Source of the DNA: Bacteroidales bacterium
Lineage (GTDB): Bacteria > Bacteroidota > Bacteroidia > Bacteroidales > UBA6680
DNA: 64,000 bases
Reading direction: 5' to 3'
NCBI GenBank assembly: GCA_025210735.1
Contig: JAOARD010000076.1
Coordinates: 62,001 to 126,000 of the forward strand
Below the pieces are notes generated by a model. That model saw nothing but the letters and a program-made list of their open reading frames with translations. It ran no database searches and was not told where the DNA came from. Shown here in pieces: positions 1 to 8,536 of the stretch (its first letter is position 1; the number at the start of each line of letters is the position of its first letter). Made by a program: the position numbers and the translations under genes.

Positions 1-1040
1 ACATAAATCTGCTACGCGATTATTGCGGAAGACCAACTCCTTTATACTATGCAGAAAGATTATCAGAAAAATACAACACAAATATCTTTCTTAAAAGAGA
101 AGATCTGAATCATACTGGTGCACATAAAATAAACAATACTATTGGTCAGATTCTTCTGGCCAGAAAGCTGGGTAAAAAGAGAATTATTGCTGAGACAGGA
201 GCTGGTCAGCATGGTGTTGCTACGGCTACAGTATGTGCAAGGTTTGGAATGGAATGTACTGTACACATGGGCGCAAAAGATATTGAAAGACAAGCTCCTA
301 ATGTTGGGCGCATGAAGTTATTAGGTGCTAATGTTATTGCTGCTACATCTGGTTCTCAGACGCTAAAAGATGCTTGTAACGAGGCTATAAACGATTGGGT
401 TAACAGCTCTGAAGATACATTTTACATACTTGGCTCTGTTGTAGGGCCTCATCCTTACCCTGATATGGTAGCTAAGTTTCAGTCAATAATCAGTCTGGAG
501 ATATCAGAGCAATTTAAAGAGAAAACAGGAAAAGACTCTCCTGATAACATTGTTGCGTGTATTGGTGGTGGTAGTAATGCAACAGGTGCTTTCTATCACT
601 TTATAAAAAATCAGAAAGTTAAACTGTTTGGCGCAGAGGCTGCCGGACTGGGTATTGATACTGATAAACATGCTGCATCGTTATCAAAAGGTGAGATTGG
701 TATACTACATGCAAGCAGAAGTTATATCCTAAAAGATAAAGATGGTAATGTCAAGGATTCTTACTCTATATCATCGGGTCTTGATTATCCGGGAATAGGC
801 CCTCTTATTGCGCATCTTTACAAAAGTAAGAGAATAAATTGTGTTGCTGTTACTGATAGTCAGGCTCTGAATGCTGCTGATAACCTAATGAAAACAGAAG
901 GTATTATACCTGCTGTTGAATCATCACATGCACTTGCTGTATTAGATATGGTTAGTTTCAGAGAAGACGAAACAGTTGTTGTTAATGTATCAGGAAGAGG
1001 AGATAAAGATCTGGACACTTATCTTAAAAATATAAATTAA
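1..1040 (+). CDS. trpB: Tryptophan synthase beta chain, 5' end cut by window
   Basis: The beta subunit of tryptophan synthase joins indole to L-serine using PLP. The reading frame is already open at base 3, so the first roughly 50 residues lie outside the window. The translated start shows GRPTPLYYAERLSEKY and then KREDLNHTGAHKINN, where the lysine after GAH is the PLP-binding residue. The glycine-rich phosphate loop (CIGGGSNATGAF) and a C-terminal VNVSGRGDKD follow. About 345 residues are present out of the usual 390-400. A hairpin follows the stop codon, so trpB probably ends a trp operon lying to the left and is separate from the aro cluster. Confidence 0.97.
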   Translation, partial: INLLRDYCGRPTPLYYAERLSEKYNTNIFLKREDLNHTGAHKINNTIGQILLARKLGKKRIIAETGAGQHGVATATVCARFGMECTVHMGAKDIERQAPNVGRMKLLGANVIAATSGSQTLKDACNEAINDWVNSSEDTFYILGSVVGPHPYPDMVAKFQSIISLEISEQFKEKTGKDSPDNIVACIGGGSNATGAFYHFIKNQKVKLFGAEAAGLGIDTDKHAASLSKGEIGILHASRSYILKDKDGNVKDSYSISSGLDYPGIGPLIAHLYKSKRINCVAVTDSQALNAADNLMKTEGIIPAVESSHALAVLDMVSFREDETVVVNVSGRGDKDLDTYLKNIN

Positions 1041-1058
1041 TAGCTGACTTCAATAGTT

Positions 1059-1093
1059 CCCGGTCTGTTCTGTCCATTAGCAAGCAGGCCGGG
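1059..1093 (+). terminator. Hairpin after trpB, possible terminator
   Basis: CCCGGTCTG (1059-1067) pairs with CAGGCCGGG (1085-1093), giving a 9-bp stem with one G.U pair and a loop of about 17 nt. No T-run follows, so it is a weak intrinsic terminator at best. It could instead protect the 3' end of the trpB transcript. Confidence 0.4.
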
Positions 1094-1160
1094 TTACTGT
1101 AGCAATGATGTACAATTATCAAAATAAGTCAAACAATATATCATAATAACCTGAATTGTT

Positions 1161-1168
1161 TAACTTTG
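1161..1168 (+). promoter_or_regulatory. Putative -7 box for aroBDAC
   Basis: TAACTTTG fits the Bacteroidetes -7 consensus TAnnTTTG and lies 17 bases before the chosen aroB start, implying a very short leader. No clear TTG is seen at the -33 position, so confidence is moderate. Confidence 0.5.
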
Positions 1169-1185
1169 GTTTAAATACCACAAAT

Positions 1186-2217
1186 ATGAAGACTATAGAG
1201 ATAAATAGTGTAGACAAGTCATATATATACATAGGTGAATCATATAAAAATTTGACTAACTATATTAATAGTGAGAATATTGTTATTATTACCGACAGTA
1301 ATCTATATGAGATATACGGCTCCTTTCTTAGCAACTATAAAACAGTAGTTATACAACCAGGCGAGAGTCACAAAAATCTTGATACAGTGAGACAGATATA
1401 CAATCAGCTTGTTACTATGCATGTTGACAGATCGTGGTTTATTGTTGGCTTTGGAGGTGGAATAGTTTGTGATATTACCGGATATGTTGCCACAACATAT
1501 ATGCGGGGTCTCAGTTTTGGCTTTGTATCAACAAGTCTTCTATCTCAGGTTGATGCCAGTACAGGAGGTAAAAATGGTGTTAATTTTATGGGAGCCAAAA
1601 ATATGATTGGTACGTTCTCGCAGCCAGAATTTGTAATCTGCGATCCTGAAGTTTTGTACACACTACCTGATGATGAGTTTGAGAATGGCTGGGCAGAGAT
1701 AATTAAACATGCTATAATTGCTTCTGTTGATATGTTCAAATATCTTGAAGATAAATATGACACTATAAAAAGTAGAGATAAGGATGCAATAACTCATCTT
1801 ATTTATGAATCTGTAAAGATAAAAAGTGAGGTTGTAAGTAAAGACGAAAAAGAACATGGAGAGAGACGCAAACTTAATTTCGGACATACTCTTGGTCATG
1901 CTATTGAAGTTATAGAAGGTATATCGCACGGAAGAGCTGTAGCAATAGGTATGACTATGGCTATAAAACTTTCTGTTGAGCACAAATTTATAAATCAGGA
2001 ACAAGCAGACAGATGTATTAAACTAATTGAGAAATATAACCTGCCAACTCAAACTAGTATTGAACCTGATAAACTAATAGAGAAGGTTAATATGGATAAA
2101 AAGAAATCAGGAGAATCTATTAGTTTTATATTGATTGACAGAATAGGCAATGCTGTAATAAAAGAGATTGAGTTAAACGAGATTGTAAAATCTGCATCAA
2201 AGCACCTAATATCATGA
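1186..2217 (+). CDS. aroB: 3-dehydroquinate synthase
   Basis: This is the second step of the shikimate pathway: NAD- and metal-dependent cyclisation of DAHP to 3-dehydroquinate. The NAD-binding region GFGGGIVCDITGYVATTY is clear. The metal ligands are seen as Glu in GWAEIIKHA and His in FGHTLGHAIE and SHGRAVAIGM. I start at ATG 1186 (MKTIEINS, 343 residues); a TTG at 1156 would extend it but overlaps the likely -7 box. The stop overlaps the next start codon (ATGA), so aroB and aroD are translationally coupled. First gene of an aroB-aroD-aroA-aroC cluster. Confidence 0.96.
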   Translation: MKTIEINSVDKSYIYIGESYKNLTNYINSENIVIITDSNLYEIYGSFLSNYKTVVIQPGESHKNLDTVRQIYNQLVTMHVDRSWFIVGFGGGIVCDITGYVATTYMRGLSFGFVSTSLLSQVDASTGGKNGVNFMGAKNMIGTFSQPEFVICDPEVLYTLPDDEFENGWAEIIKHAIIASVDMFKYLEDKYDTIKSRDKDAITHLIYESVKIKSEVVSKDEKEHGERRKLNFGHTLGHAIEVIEGISHGRAVAIGMTMAIKLSVEHKFINQEQADRCIKLIEKYNLPTQTSIEPDKLIEKVNMDKKKSGESISFILIDRIGNAVIKEIELNEIVKSASKHLIS

Positions 2218-2861
2218 TCTGTATATCTCTTATAGATTTATCATTTAATGAATGTTTAAACATTACTAAAACTTCTGATATGGTTGAGGTAAGAATGGAT
2301 AAACTAATGTTTACTGATAAAGAGTATAAAGAGTTGTTTGGTTGTAAAACTAAAACAATTGCCACATGCAGACCAGATAATCTTTCTGCAGAAGAGTGTA
2401 AAGCACTTTTAGAAAACGCTATCAGATACGGTGCAGACTATATTGATATAGAGATTGAAAATAGTAGTGAATATAAAAAACAACTTATAGCTCTGGCAAA
2501 AAAGAGTAATACACAAATAATAATCTCATACCATAATTACATTGATACGCCAACCGATATACTTGACAATATAGTATCTGATGGTTTTAATAATGGTGCT
2601 GATATTGTAAAGATTGCAACAAAGGTAAATAATGCAAAACAGTCAGCTTCTCTATTAAATATGTACTCTAAATATGACAACATTGTTGCCATTGGTATGG
2701 GCAGCAAAGGTGTAATTACACGAATATCATCACCCCTGTTAGGCGCACCTTTTACATTTGCATCTGTTGATAATAATCTTAAAAGTGCACCCGGACAATT
2801 ATCTCACAAAGCAATGAGAGATATTTACACAATAATCAATAACGAAACAGGTGATGAATAA
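2214..2861 (+). CDS. aroD: 3-dehydroquinate dehydratase, type I
   Basis: Dehydrates 3-dehydroquinate to 3-dehydroshikimate through a Schiff-base lysine. Type I features are visible: VEVRMDKL near the N-terminus, DIEIE, the catalytic His in SYHNY, the Schiff-base Lys in IVKIATK, then AIGMGSKG and SAPGQ. The length, 215 residues, fits a stand-alone type I enzyme; type II (AroQ) proteins are about 145 residues with unrelated motifs. The start overlaps the aroB stop by 4 nt and the stop overlaps aroA, so this is a true operon member. Confidence 0.93.
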   Translation: MICISLIDLSFNECLNITKTSDMVEVRMDKLMFTDKEYKELFGCKTKTIATCRPDNLSAEECKALLENAIRYGADYIDIEIENSSEYKKQLIALAKKSNTQIIISYHNYIDTPTDILDNIVSDGFNNGADIVKIATKVNNAKQSASLLNMYSKYDNIVAIGMGSKGVITRISSPLLGAPFTFASVDNNLKSAPGQLSHKAMRDIYTIINNETGDE

Positions 2862-4101
2862 AACAGTTCTGAAATCGTACATATCCGGAGTAATTGATGC
2901 ACCGTCATCAAAAAGTTATATGCAAAGAGCGGTTGCAGCAGCTTTACTGGCAAAAGGTAGAACTGTAATAAAGAACGCTTGCTTCTGTAACGATGCTGTT
3001 AGAGCTATAGATATGGTTAAGTCGCTTGGTGCTAAAGTAGACATCAGCAACAGAGATGTAATTATTGAGGGTGGTATAAATCCTCAGAACAATATATTAA
3101 ATTGTGGTGAGGCAGGACTCTCACTCAGGATGTTCACTCCTATTGCAGCACTACATAATACTCCAATTACAATAACTGGCGAAGGCTCTTTAGCAAAACG
3201 TCCTCTACCAAATATCCAACATACTCTTAAGCAACTTGGTGTTAAAATATCGTCAAATAATAACCATATCCCTGTAACTGTAAAAGGTCCAATTATAGGA
3301 GGAAATGCAAATGTTGACGGTTCTTTGAGTTCGCAATTCTTAACAGGACTATTAATGGCTCTTCCTGTTGCTAAAAACGATAGTACTTTATCTGTTGATA
3401 ACCTGCAAAGCATTCCATACATTGATATTACACTTGATGTAATAAAAAGCTTTGGCATAGATATCAAGCACAACAACTATAAAGAATTTCTTATTACAGG
3501 AAATCAACAATACAATGCTATAGAATATAGTGTTGAGAGTGATTGGAGTGGTATAGCTTTCTTGCTTGTTGCAGGAGCAATTAATGGAGATATTACAATT
3601 AAAAATGTAAATAACAATTCGGTACAAGCTGATATTGCAATAGTTGATGCTCTAAAAGAGGCAGGTGTAAACTATACTATAGTTGACAACTCTATAAGAG
3701 TTATAAAGAGTAAAATAAAATCATTTAACTTTAATGCAACACACTGTCCAGACCTGTTTCCACCATTAGCTGCCCTTGCAGCAGTTGCTGATGGAACATC
3801 AGTAATAACTGGTACTGACAGGTTACTACACAAAGAGAGTAACAGAGCAGAATCTATAAAGAGTGAGTTAAACAAATTGGGTATAGAGTGTTTTGTACGT
3901 AACAATAAGATGCATATTACCGGAGGTATAATAAAAGGGGGTACTACAGATTCTCATAACGATCATAGAATTGCAATGGCTATTAGTTGTCTTGCACTAA
4001 TCTCTGAGAATCCTATAACCATAACAAATGCCGGATGTGTATCAAAATCGTATGAACATTTTTTTCAGGATATTGCTAAATTAGGTGCAGAATTAAAGTA
4101 A
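2854..4101 (+). CDS. aroA: 3-phosphoshikimate 1-carboxyvinyltransferase (EPSP synthase)
   Basis: Transfers the enolpyruvyl group of PEP to shikimate-3-phosphate. Family motifs occur in order: APSSKSYMQRA (substrate-binding Lys/Ser), NCGEAGLSLRMF where the family has NAGTAxR, KRPLPN, SSQFLTGLLMALP, ESDWSGIAF, the catalytic DLFPPLAALAA region, HKESNRAES and NDHRIAMA. The 415 residues fit the family. I use ATG 2854; a GTG three bases earlier is possible. It overlaps aroD by 8 nt and is followed by aroC after 9 nt. Confidence 0.96.
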   Translation: MNKTVLKSYISGVIDAPSSKSYMQRAVAAALLAKGRTVIKNACFCNDAVRAIDMVKSLGAKVDISNRDVIIEGGINPQNNILNCGEAGLSLRMFTPIAALHNTPITITGEGSLAKRPLPNIQHTLKQLGVKISSNNNHIPVTVKGPIIGGNANVDGSLSSQFLTGLLMALPVAKNDSTLSVDNLQSIPYIDITLDVIKSFGIDIKHNNYKEFLITGNQQYNAIEYSVESDWSGIAFLLVAGAINGDITIKNVNNNSVQADIAIVDALKEAGVNYTIVDNSIRVIKSKIKSFNFNATHCPDLFPPLAALAAVADGTSVITGTDRLLHKESNRAESIKSELNKLGIECFVRNNKMHITGGIIKGGTTDSHNDHRIAMAISCLALISENPITITNAGCVSKSYEHFFQDIAKLGAELK

Positions 4102-4110
4102 CAGACAGAT

Positions 4111-5076
4111 ATGAACAGTTTCGGAACAAATTTCAGGGTAAGTATATGGGGCGAGAGTCATGGTGAAGCAGTTGGTATTACTATTGATGGATGCCCTCCC
4201 GGAATAGAGATTACAGACGAGTGTTTTAGTCACGATATAAGCCGCAGAAAGAGTGGTGCTAAAGGTACTACACCAAGAATAGAACCAGACAGACCTATGG
4301 TGTTGAGTGGCATATACAACAACCATACTACCGGTGCACCAATAACCGTAATGGTAAACAATACAAATACAAGATCAAAAGATTATAAAGACATTACATA
4401 TCGTCCGGGACACTCCGATTTTGTTGCTGAAAAAAAATATAAAGGATTTACAGATCCACGTGGTGGCGGTCATTTCTCAGGAAGGTTAACGCTAGGATTA
4501 GTTATTGCAGGTGTAATAGCAAAAAAGATTGTTAACAATATAAACATAAAAGCAGAGATTATAGAGATTGGTGGCTCTACAGATTTTGATTCTGCTATTA
4601 ACAAAGCAATTGAGAACAATAACTCAATTGGAGGTATTGTTGAATGTATCGCCAGCAATATTCCTGTTGGTTTAGGTGAACCATTCTTTGATAGTGTAGA
4701 GTCTGTAATATCACATGCTGTATTCTCTATTCCTGCAATAAAAGGTATTGAGTTCGGAAGCGGATTTGAATCAGCAAAGATGACCGGATTACAACATAAT
4801 GACTTAATTGTTGACAAGAGTGGTAAAACTGAAACAAATAATGCTGGTGGTATTAACGGAGGTATTACAAACGGAAACGATATAATCTTCAGGGTTGCAG
4901 TTAAACCTACATCAAGTATAGCTGCTGAACAATCAACTCTTAATAAGAAGAATAATAAGATTGAACCATTTAAACTTATTGGTCGTCATGATGCATGCAT
5001 AGCACTAAGAGTACCTGTTGTTCTTGAAGCAGTAACTGCCATAGCTCTTGCTGATCTGAAACAAAGGGCTTACTAA
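4111..5076 (+). CDS. aroC: Chorismate synthase, compact
   Basis: The last common aromatic step, converting EPSP to chorismate with reduced FMN. Visible motifs are SIWGESHGEAVG at the N-terminus, RPGHSDF, the RGGGHFSGRLT flavin region, NAGGINGGITNG and GRHDACIALR. At 321 residues it is about 30-40 shorter than the common 350-360, because the insertions and C-terminal tail are reduced; all recognised signature regions are present, so I read it as functional. It ends the aro cluster. Only 3 nt separate it from the convergent gene and no terminator hairpin lies between them. Confidence 0.95.
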   Translation: MNSFGTNFRVSIWGESHGEAVGITIDGCPPGIEITDECFSHDISRRKSGAKGTTPRIEPDRPMVLSGIYNNHTTGAPITVMVNNTNTRSKDYKDITYRPGHSDFVAEKKYKGFTDPRGGGHFSGRLTLGLVIAGVIAKKIVNNINIKAEIIEIGGSTDFDSAINKAIENNNSIGGIVECIASNIPVGLGEPFFDSVESVISHAVFSIPAIKGIEFGSGFESAKMTGLQHNDLIVDKSGKTETNNAGGINGGITNGNDIIFRVAVKPTSSIAAEQSTLNKKNNKIEPFKLIGRHDACIALRVPVVLEAVTAIALADLKQRAY

Positions 5077-5079
5077 CAA

Positions 5080-5988
5080 TTACATTTTTATAGTTATAGC
5101 ATCACCACTTCTATCTCTGTTAATAGCATCCTGATATTTCTTCAGGGTATGCTCATTGCCATATTCATAGTGGTATGTAATAATACAGTTAATTAGTCCA
5201 TACTCCAGACTCTTTTTAATATCAGATTCTTTAACATCATATGGTATAAATCTGTTTAACAGATTGTTCTCTCTTAAAAATGAGATAAACTGATTATCAA
5301 CATTAGAGAAGAATCCTGAAAAATAATCAGGTTTTATTCTCTTTGGCATTATATAGTATATCCACTCTTTTCCTGAACCAAATCCCTCTAAAACAGTTTT
5401 TATATCCTGATTTCTAAGTTTTATATATGATAAGAATTCAAACTTTGCATCTGCAACTATAGCTGTGTTATAAAGGTTATATTTTTTAAACAGTACAATC
5501 AAACTGTCTGCAACATCTCTGTTTGCAACTTTAACATCAAGGTATATTTTTCTCTTTGTCCCATAATGGCTAAAGAACTCATCAAGTGTTAATACCTTAT
5601 TACCTGTATGATTATTATTGTATATAAGGTTCCTGTTTTTTATAAATTTAAGATTAACTTCCCTTATAGATGTATCAATACCCAGCAATCTTTCACAATT
5701 TGAATCATGAAAAACAATCAAGTGATTATCTTTTGTAAGCTCAATATCAATCTCAACTGCACCAATACCAATACTATCCAAAGCGTCAAAACCCTCTGAA
5801 CTATTCTCAGCATAATAATTGCTTAATCCACGGTGAGCAAACACCATGGGCTCTGATGCATTGCCCTCATCATAACCACCAAAACCACCAAGAAACATTA
5901 CTGATAAAGCAACCATAATAACAACAAATGAGATTGCTCCAGCAATAATGTATTTTGATATACGGATAATCCTACTTAAAACATACAT
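5080..5988 (-). CDS. Membrane-anchored glycerophosphodiester phosphodiesterase family protein
   Basis: GDPD-family protein; the family hydrolyses glycerophosphodiesters to glycerol-3-phosphate and an alcohol. One hydrophobic segment (about residues 12-34) anchors it, followed by the catalytic domain. The HRG motif (VFAHRGLS), EIDIELTKDNHLIVFHD with the paired acidic metal ligands and second His, and YLDVK are visible. The C-terminal part is divergent. It converges on aroC with almost no spacer. The substrate cannot be read from sequence; lipid recycling at the envelope is the usual role. Confidence 0.85.
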   Translation of the reverse strand: MYVLSRIIRISKYIIAGAISFVVIMVALSVMFLGGFGGYDEGNASEPMVFAHRGLSNYYAENSSEGFDALDSIGIGAVEIDIELTKDNHLIVFHDSNCERLLGIDTSIREVNLKFIKNRNLIYNNNHTGNKVLTLDEFFSHYGTKRKIYLDVKVANRDVADSLIVLFKKYNLYNTAIVADAKFEFLSYIKLRNQDIKTVLEGFGSGKEWIYYIMPKRIKPDYFSGFFSNVDNQFISFLRENNLLNRFIPYDVKESDIKKSLEYGLINCIITYHYEYGNEHTLKKYQDAINRDRSGDAITIKM

Positions 5989-6264
5989 ACCAGAAGTCAG
6001 ATAACTACAAATAAAATTTGTATAGATACACTGAATACATCTTTAAAAAGACCATATAAACAGTCTTATTTCAGATATAATCAGTTAAACAACTTACTCT
6101 ACCACAAAGCAAATTTATTGAATACTCCACCTACTGTTTTCCTTTTAAGCATCAAGTGATACAAACAGTGTGCGAATTGTAACTATTGCTATCCGAAATG
6201 ATTAATGTACACTTTGTTTTAAATGAGCTATTGTAGATTATTCATGTGTACAAAAGATATTAAC
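5989..6264. other. Intergenic, promoter region of the GDPD gene
   Basis: A+T-rich spacer with no supportable ORF. On the minus strand TAAATTTGC (about 6109-6117) resembles a -7 box that could serve the GDPD gene, but it would give a leader of about 115 nt and no clear -33 element was found. Confidence 0.35.
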
Positions 6265-6295
6265 ATAAAAAAAGGCCTCTGATTGAGGCCTTAAT
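6265..6295 (-). terminator. Intrinsic terminator of the C1 peptidase gene
   Basis: AAGGCCTC (6272-6279) and GAGGCCTT (6285-6292) form a perfect 8-bp stem with a 5-nt loop. Read on the minus strand it is followed by a long T-run, just after the peptidase stop codon. Confidence 0.9.
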
Positions 6296-6315
6296 TAATA
6301 TTATATTTAACCGGG

Positions 6316-7512
6316 TTATCTTATACCTAGTTTCTTTGCTATACTCTTTGGTAAAGCATCTTTATGTATCATAAATGCAACAGTATTCATTCTTGCATAA
6401 GATTCACTCATATAAAGATATCCACCCATATTATTACTATCTGAGTTCCATGAGTTTTTAATCAGATAATATTTTGTCCCATTTTTATCTTTAGCTAAAC
6501 CAACAGCATGCATTAAGTGATCATCTGTTGCTTTGTAATTGTTGTACGCAGCCTGACGATTCTCCTGATTAACCTTAACCTCTGGTACAGGCTCTGAAAA
6601 GTTATACATCTGCTTTCTTCTCTCTTCTGCCGACATCTTCTCCCACTTTAAACGCTCACTTCCGCTAATATCTTTTATCTTAGTCTCAGGATTAATCATT
6701 AGTCCGTTTCTATGAGAGAAACCTTTTTCACTAACATCACCATCCCAACAAACAGAATATCCGTTTGATAATGCATAATCCATCACCTCCATCATCTCAT
6801 CTAAAGGTAGGTTATAATACAAATCATGCGACCAGTTATCTGGTATTTCAAGAACTACCTTTGAGTAATAAGGGTGATGACTATATGATGTTATCTCAAT
6901 ATAATCGTCAGGATTAAACTCTGTTGATGCTGAGAACTCCTTTGCAGTTAAATAGTTTCTTCCTTTAGCTTCAAAGTTCACAGGTTCTTTACCAAGATAA
7001 GTATCAAGCATAGCTTTGTAAGAATCAAACCATACTGGTGTAACTTTTCTGTTTTTATTTTTAATAACAGCATCCAAAATTCCTTTTAACGATGCAGCCA
7101 TTTCAGCATGAATATGATTTTCTGATCCGTAATTAAGAGCCATGTATGTTTTCTCCGGTACCATACCAAACTCTTTAATTACATTTATCACATCATGTGC
7201 CTGACCTCCTTCGCCATAATTCACTTTACCATGAAAACGAAAATATCTTAATCCTTTATGCTCATATGCATGACGTACAAAATACATTTCAGATAAATCA
7301 ATCTCTCCATAACCCATTCGTAACAACTCCGTTTCAATAAACGATGTTGCTGCAAAGCTCCAACAGGTACCTGTACGTTGCTGATCTTTAACAGTGGTTG
7401 TTTTAACATTTACCTTATCTTTAAATCCAAACTCCTTGTATGGATTCTCTGCTTGTGCAAAAACAGAACCACACATAAGTGCAATTCCACAAAAAATAGC
7501 TGCTCTTTTCAT
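6316..7512 (-). CDS. Secreted C1-family (bleomycin-hydrolase-like) cysteine peptidase
   Basis: Papain-fold peptidase of the C1B (aminopeptidase C / bleomycin hydrolase) type. A cleavable signal peptide ends near VFAQA (residues 1-21), so it acts outside the cytoplasm, unlike classic cytosolic PepC. The catalytic Cys is in RTGTCWSFAATSF (about residue 50), the His in DHLMHAVGL and the Asn in LIKNSWNS. It is 398 residues. It lies 48 nt downstream of the siaC-like gene, probably co-transcribed with it, and ends in a strong terminator. Together with the S46, M24 and M3 enzymes nearby it suggests peptide breakdown. The N-terminal blocking residue that defines aminopeptidase activity cannot be assessed. 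Confidence 0.88.
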   Translation of the reverse strand: MKRAAIFCGIALMCGSVFAQAENPYKEFGFKDKVNVKTTTVKDQQRTGTCWSFAATSFIETELLRMGYGEIDLSEMYFVRHAYEHKGLRYFRFHGKVNYGEGGQAHDVINVIKEFGMVPEKTYMALNYGSENHIHAEMAASLKGILDAVIKNKNRKVTPVWFDSYKAMLDTYLGKEPVNFEAKGRNYLTAKEFSASTEFNPDDYIEITSYSHHPYYSKVVLEIPDNWSHDLYYNLPLDEMMEVMDYALSNGYSVCWDGDVSEKGFSHRNGLMINPETKIKDISGSERLKWEKMSAEERRKQMYNFSEPVPEVKVNQENRQAAYNNYKATDDHLMHAVGLAKDKNGTKYYLIKNSWNSDSNNMGGYLYMSESYARMNTVAFMIHKDALPKSIAKKLGIR

Positions 7513-7560
7513 TATAATCTATATGTTAGATAAATATGTATTTTTAAAATTATGATTAAA

Positions 7561-8070
7561 TTAATTCATTATTTCAAGAACCTCATAATCATCCTCATAT
7601 CCATTACGTTTTATAGTTTCCCAAAAATGCATAGATATGGTTCTCTCAACACCAGTATCGTAATGTTTTATTCTGACTTTTATATTCTTACAACGTTTAA
7701 TCTCTTCAACCTCCAAAAGTGAATAAGGTATAGAGTATAATGAACAAATATCCTTACCAAGTTGAAGCAGAGAATCATCATCAGTCTCATATTTCCAGAC
7801 TATCTTAAAATTATGACCTGATTTATAAGCTCTATCAAATATTGATAGTATATCGTGAATAAACTTGTTTGAACAACTATTTGAGTATTCAATAAAAAAC
7901 TCTATTACCGTTTCCGGCAAAGGTTCTTTACAATAATTCATAACCCATTCCTCAATTGGACCATAGAACGAAAATACATCCTCTGTAATACTCCTGCCCT
8001 CAATAATAAATTTACCATCCATAAACGAAACAAATGGTGTATCTAAAGTCTCTTTGATAGAAAGATTCAT
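7561..8070 (-). CDS. SiaC-family regulatory phosphoprotein (DUF1987)
   Basis: Small cytosolic regulator resembling SiaC (DUF1987), which in Pseudomonas is phosphorylated by SiaB, dephosphorylated by the PP2C protein SiaA, and controls a partner. Family hallmarks are TPFVSF, IIEGRSI, FYGPIEEWVMNY and IEYSNSCSNKF. In the last motif a Ser seems to replace the usual Thr of YxNTSSSK, the region of the phospho-site. I start at ATG 8070 (MNLSIKETL, 169 residues), which matches family N-termini; an upstream TTG at 8124 would add 18 residues that read instead as the repeated leader. First gene of a unit with the C1 peptidase. No SiaB-type kinase is in the window. Confidence 0.82.
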   Translation of the reverse strand: MNLSIKETLDTPFVSFMDGKFIIEGRSITEDVFSFYGPIEEWVMNYCKEPLPETVIEFFIEYSNSCSNKFIHDILSIFDRAYKSGHNFKIVWKYETDDDSLLQLGKDICSLYSIPYSLLEVEEIKRCKNIKVRIKHYDTGVERTISMHFWETIKRNGYEDDYEVLEIMN

Positions 8071-8246
8071 CTGTGTATAATTTTTTTCATTCGTCAAACT
8101 AAACTCCGCATTATAATCATTCAAGCATGTAAATGACCACTCTAACGCTTTGTTTAATTTGTCTGTTTTTATTTTTAATGGTCAAATGATACTAACACAT
8201 TTAGCTATCCCATAAAGTAGAATAACCTTGAATATGTGCCTCTCAT
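8071..8246 (-). repeat. Two tandem copies of the ~90-nt leader module before the siaC-like gene
   Basis: Distal copy 8159-8246 and proximal copy 8071-8158 are both 88 nt. The distal copy begins with an ATG (8246) and contains TATCATTTGACC and an A-rich stretch ending AACAGA. The proximal copy contains GTGGTCATT, AATGATTATAATG, TTTGACGAATGAAAAAAATT and ends ACACAG directly before ATG 8070. The proximal copy aligns along its whole length with the copy before the GT4 gene at 46601-46691. Function unknown. Confidence 0.6.
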
Positions 8247-8536
8247 ATATAAACCTATAAATAATCTTTTAAATTGTTTTGAATATCTGTTCTGCTAAAA
8301 CAACTGTGTTAAATTTAGCAAAAGAGTTCACGTTTTCAAAACAACACAGCGTAAACATATTAAAAACTAACTATATTACTATAATTATCTTATAAAATAA
8401 ACACTACTTCTGGGTTAAATCTGTTAACTTGTTTTTAGAAAAACCAATAATCACGTAATTTGATAAGGATACATTTTGTTAAGATTAATTTATCTTCTAA
8501 TTGTATTACCTTGGGCAAACTTTTTATTAAATATAT
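8247..8536. other. Intergenic between divergent siaC-like gene and rnhB
   Basis: A+T-rich with no supportable ORF. TACCTTG at 8507-8513 resembles a -7 box for rnhB on the plus strand, about 24 nt before its ATG; the nearest TTTTG lies a little too far upstream for a standard -33 element. Confidence 0.35.

Noticed and set aside
1156..1185. A TTG upstream start for aroB
   Set aside because: It would place the coding region over the putative -7 box and adds residues not typical of AroB.
8071..8124. A TTG start that would lengthen the siaC-like protein by 18 residues
   Set aside because: The extra codons coincide with the repeated leader module, and ATG 8070 gives the family-typical N-terminus.
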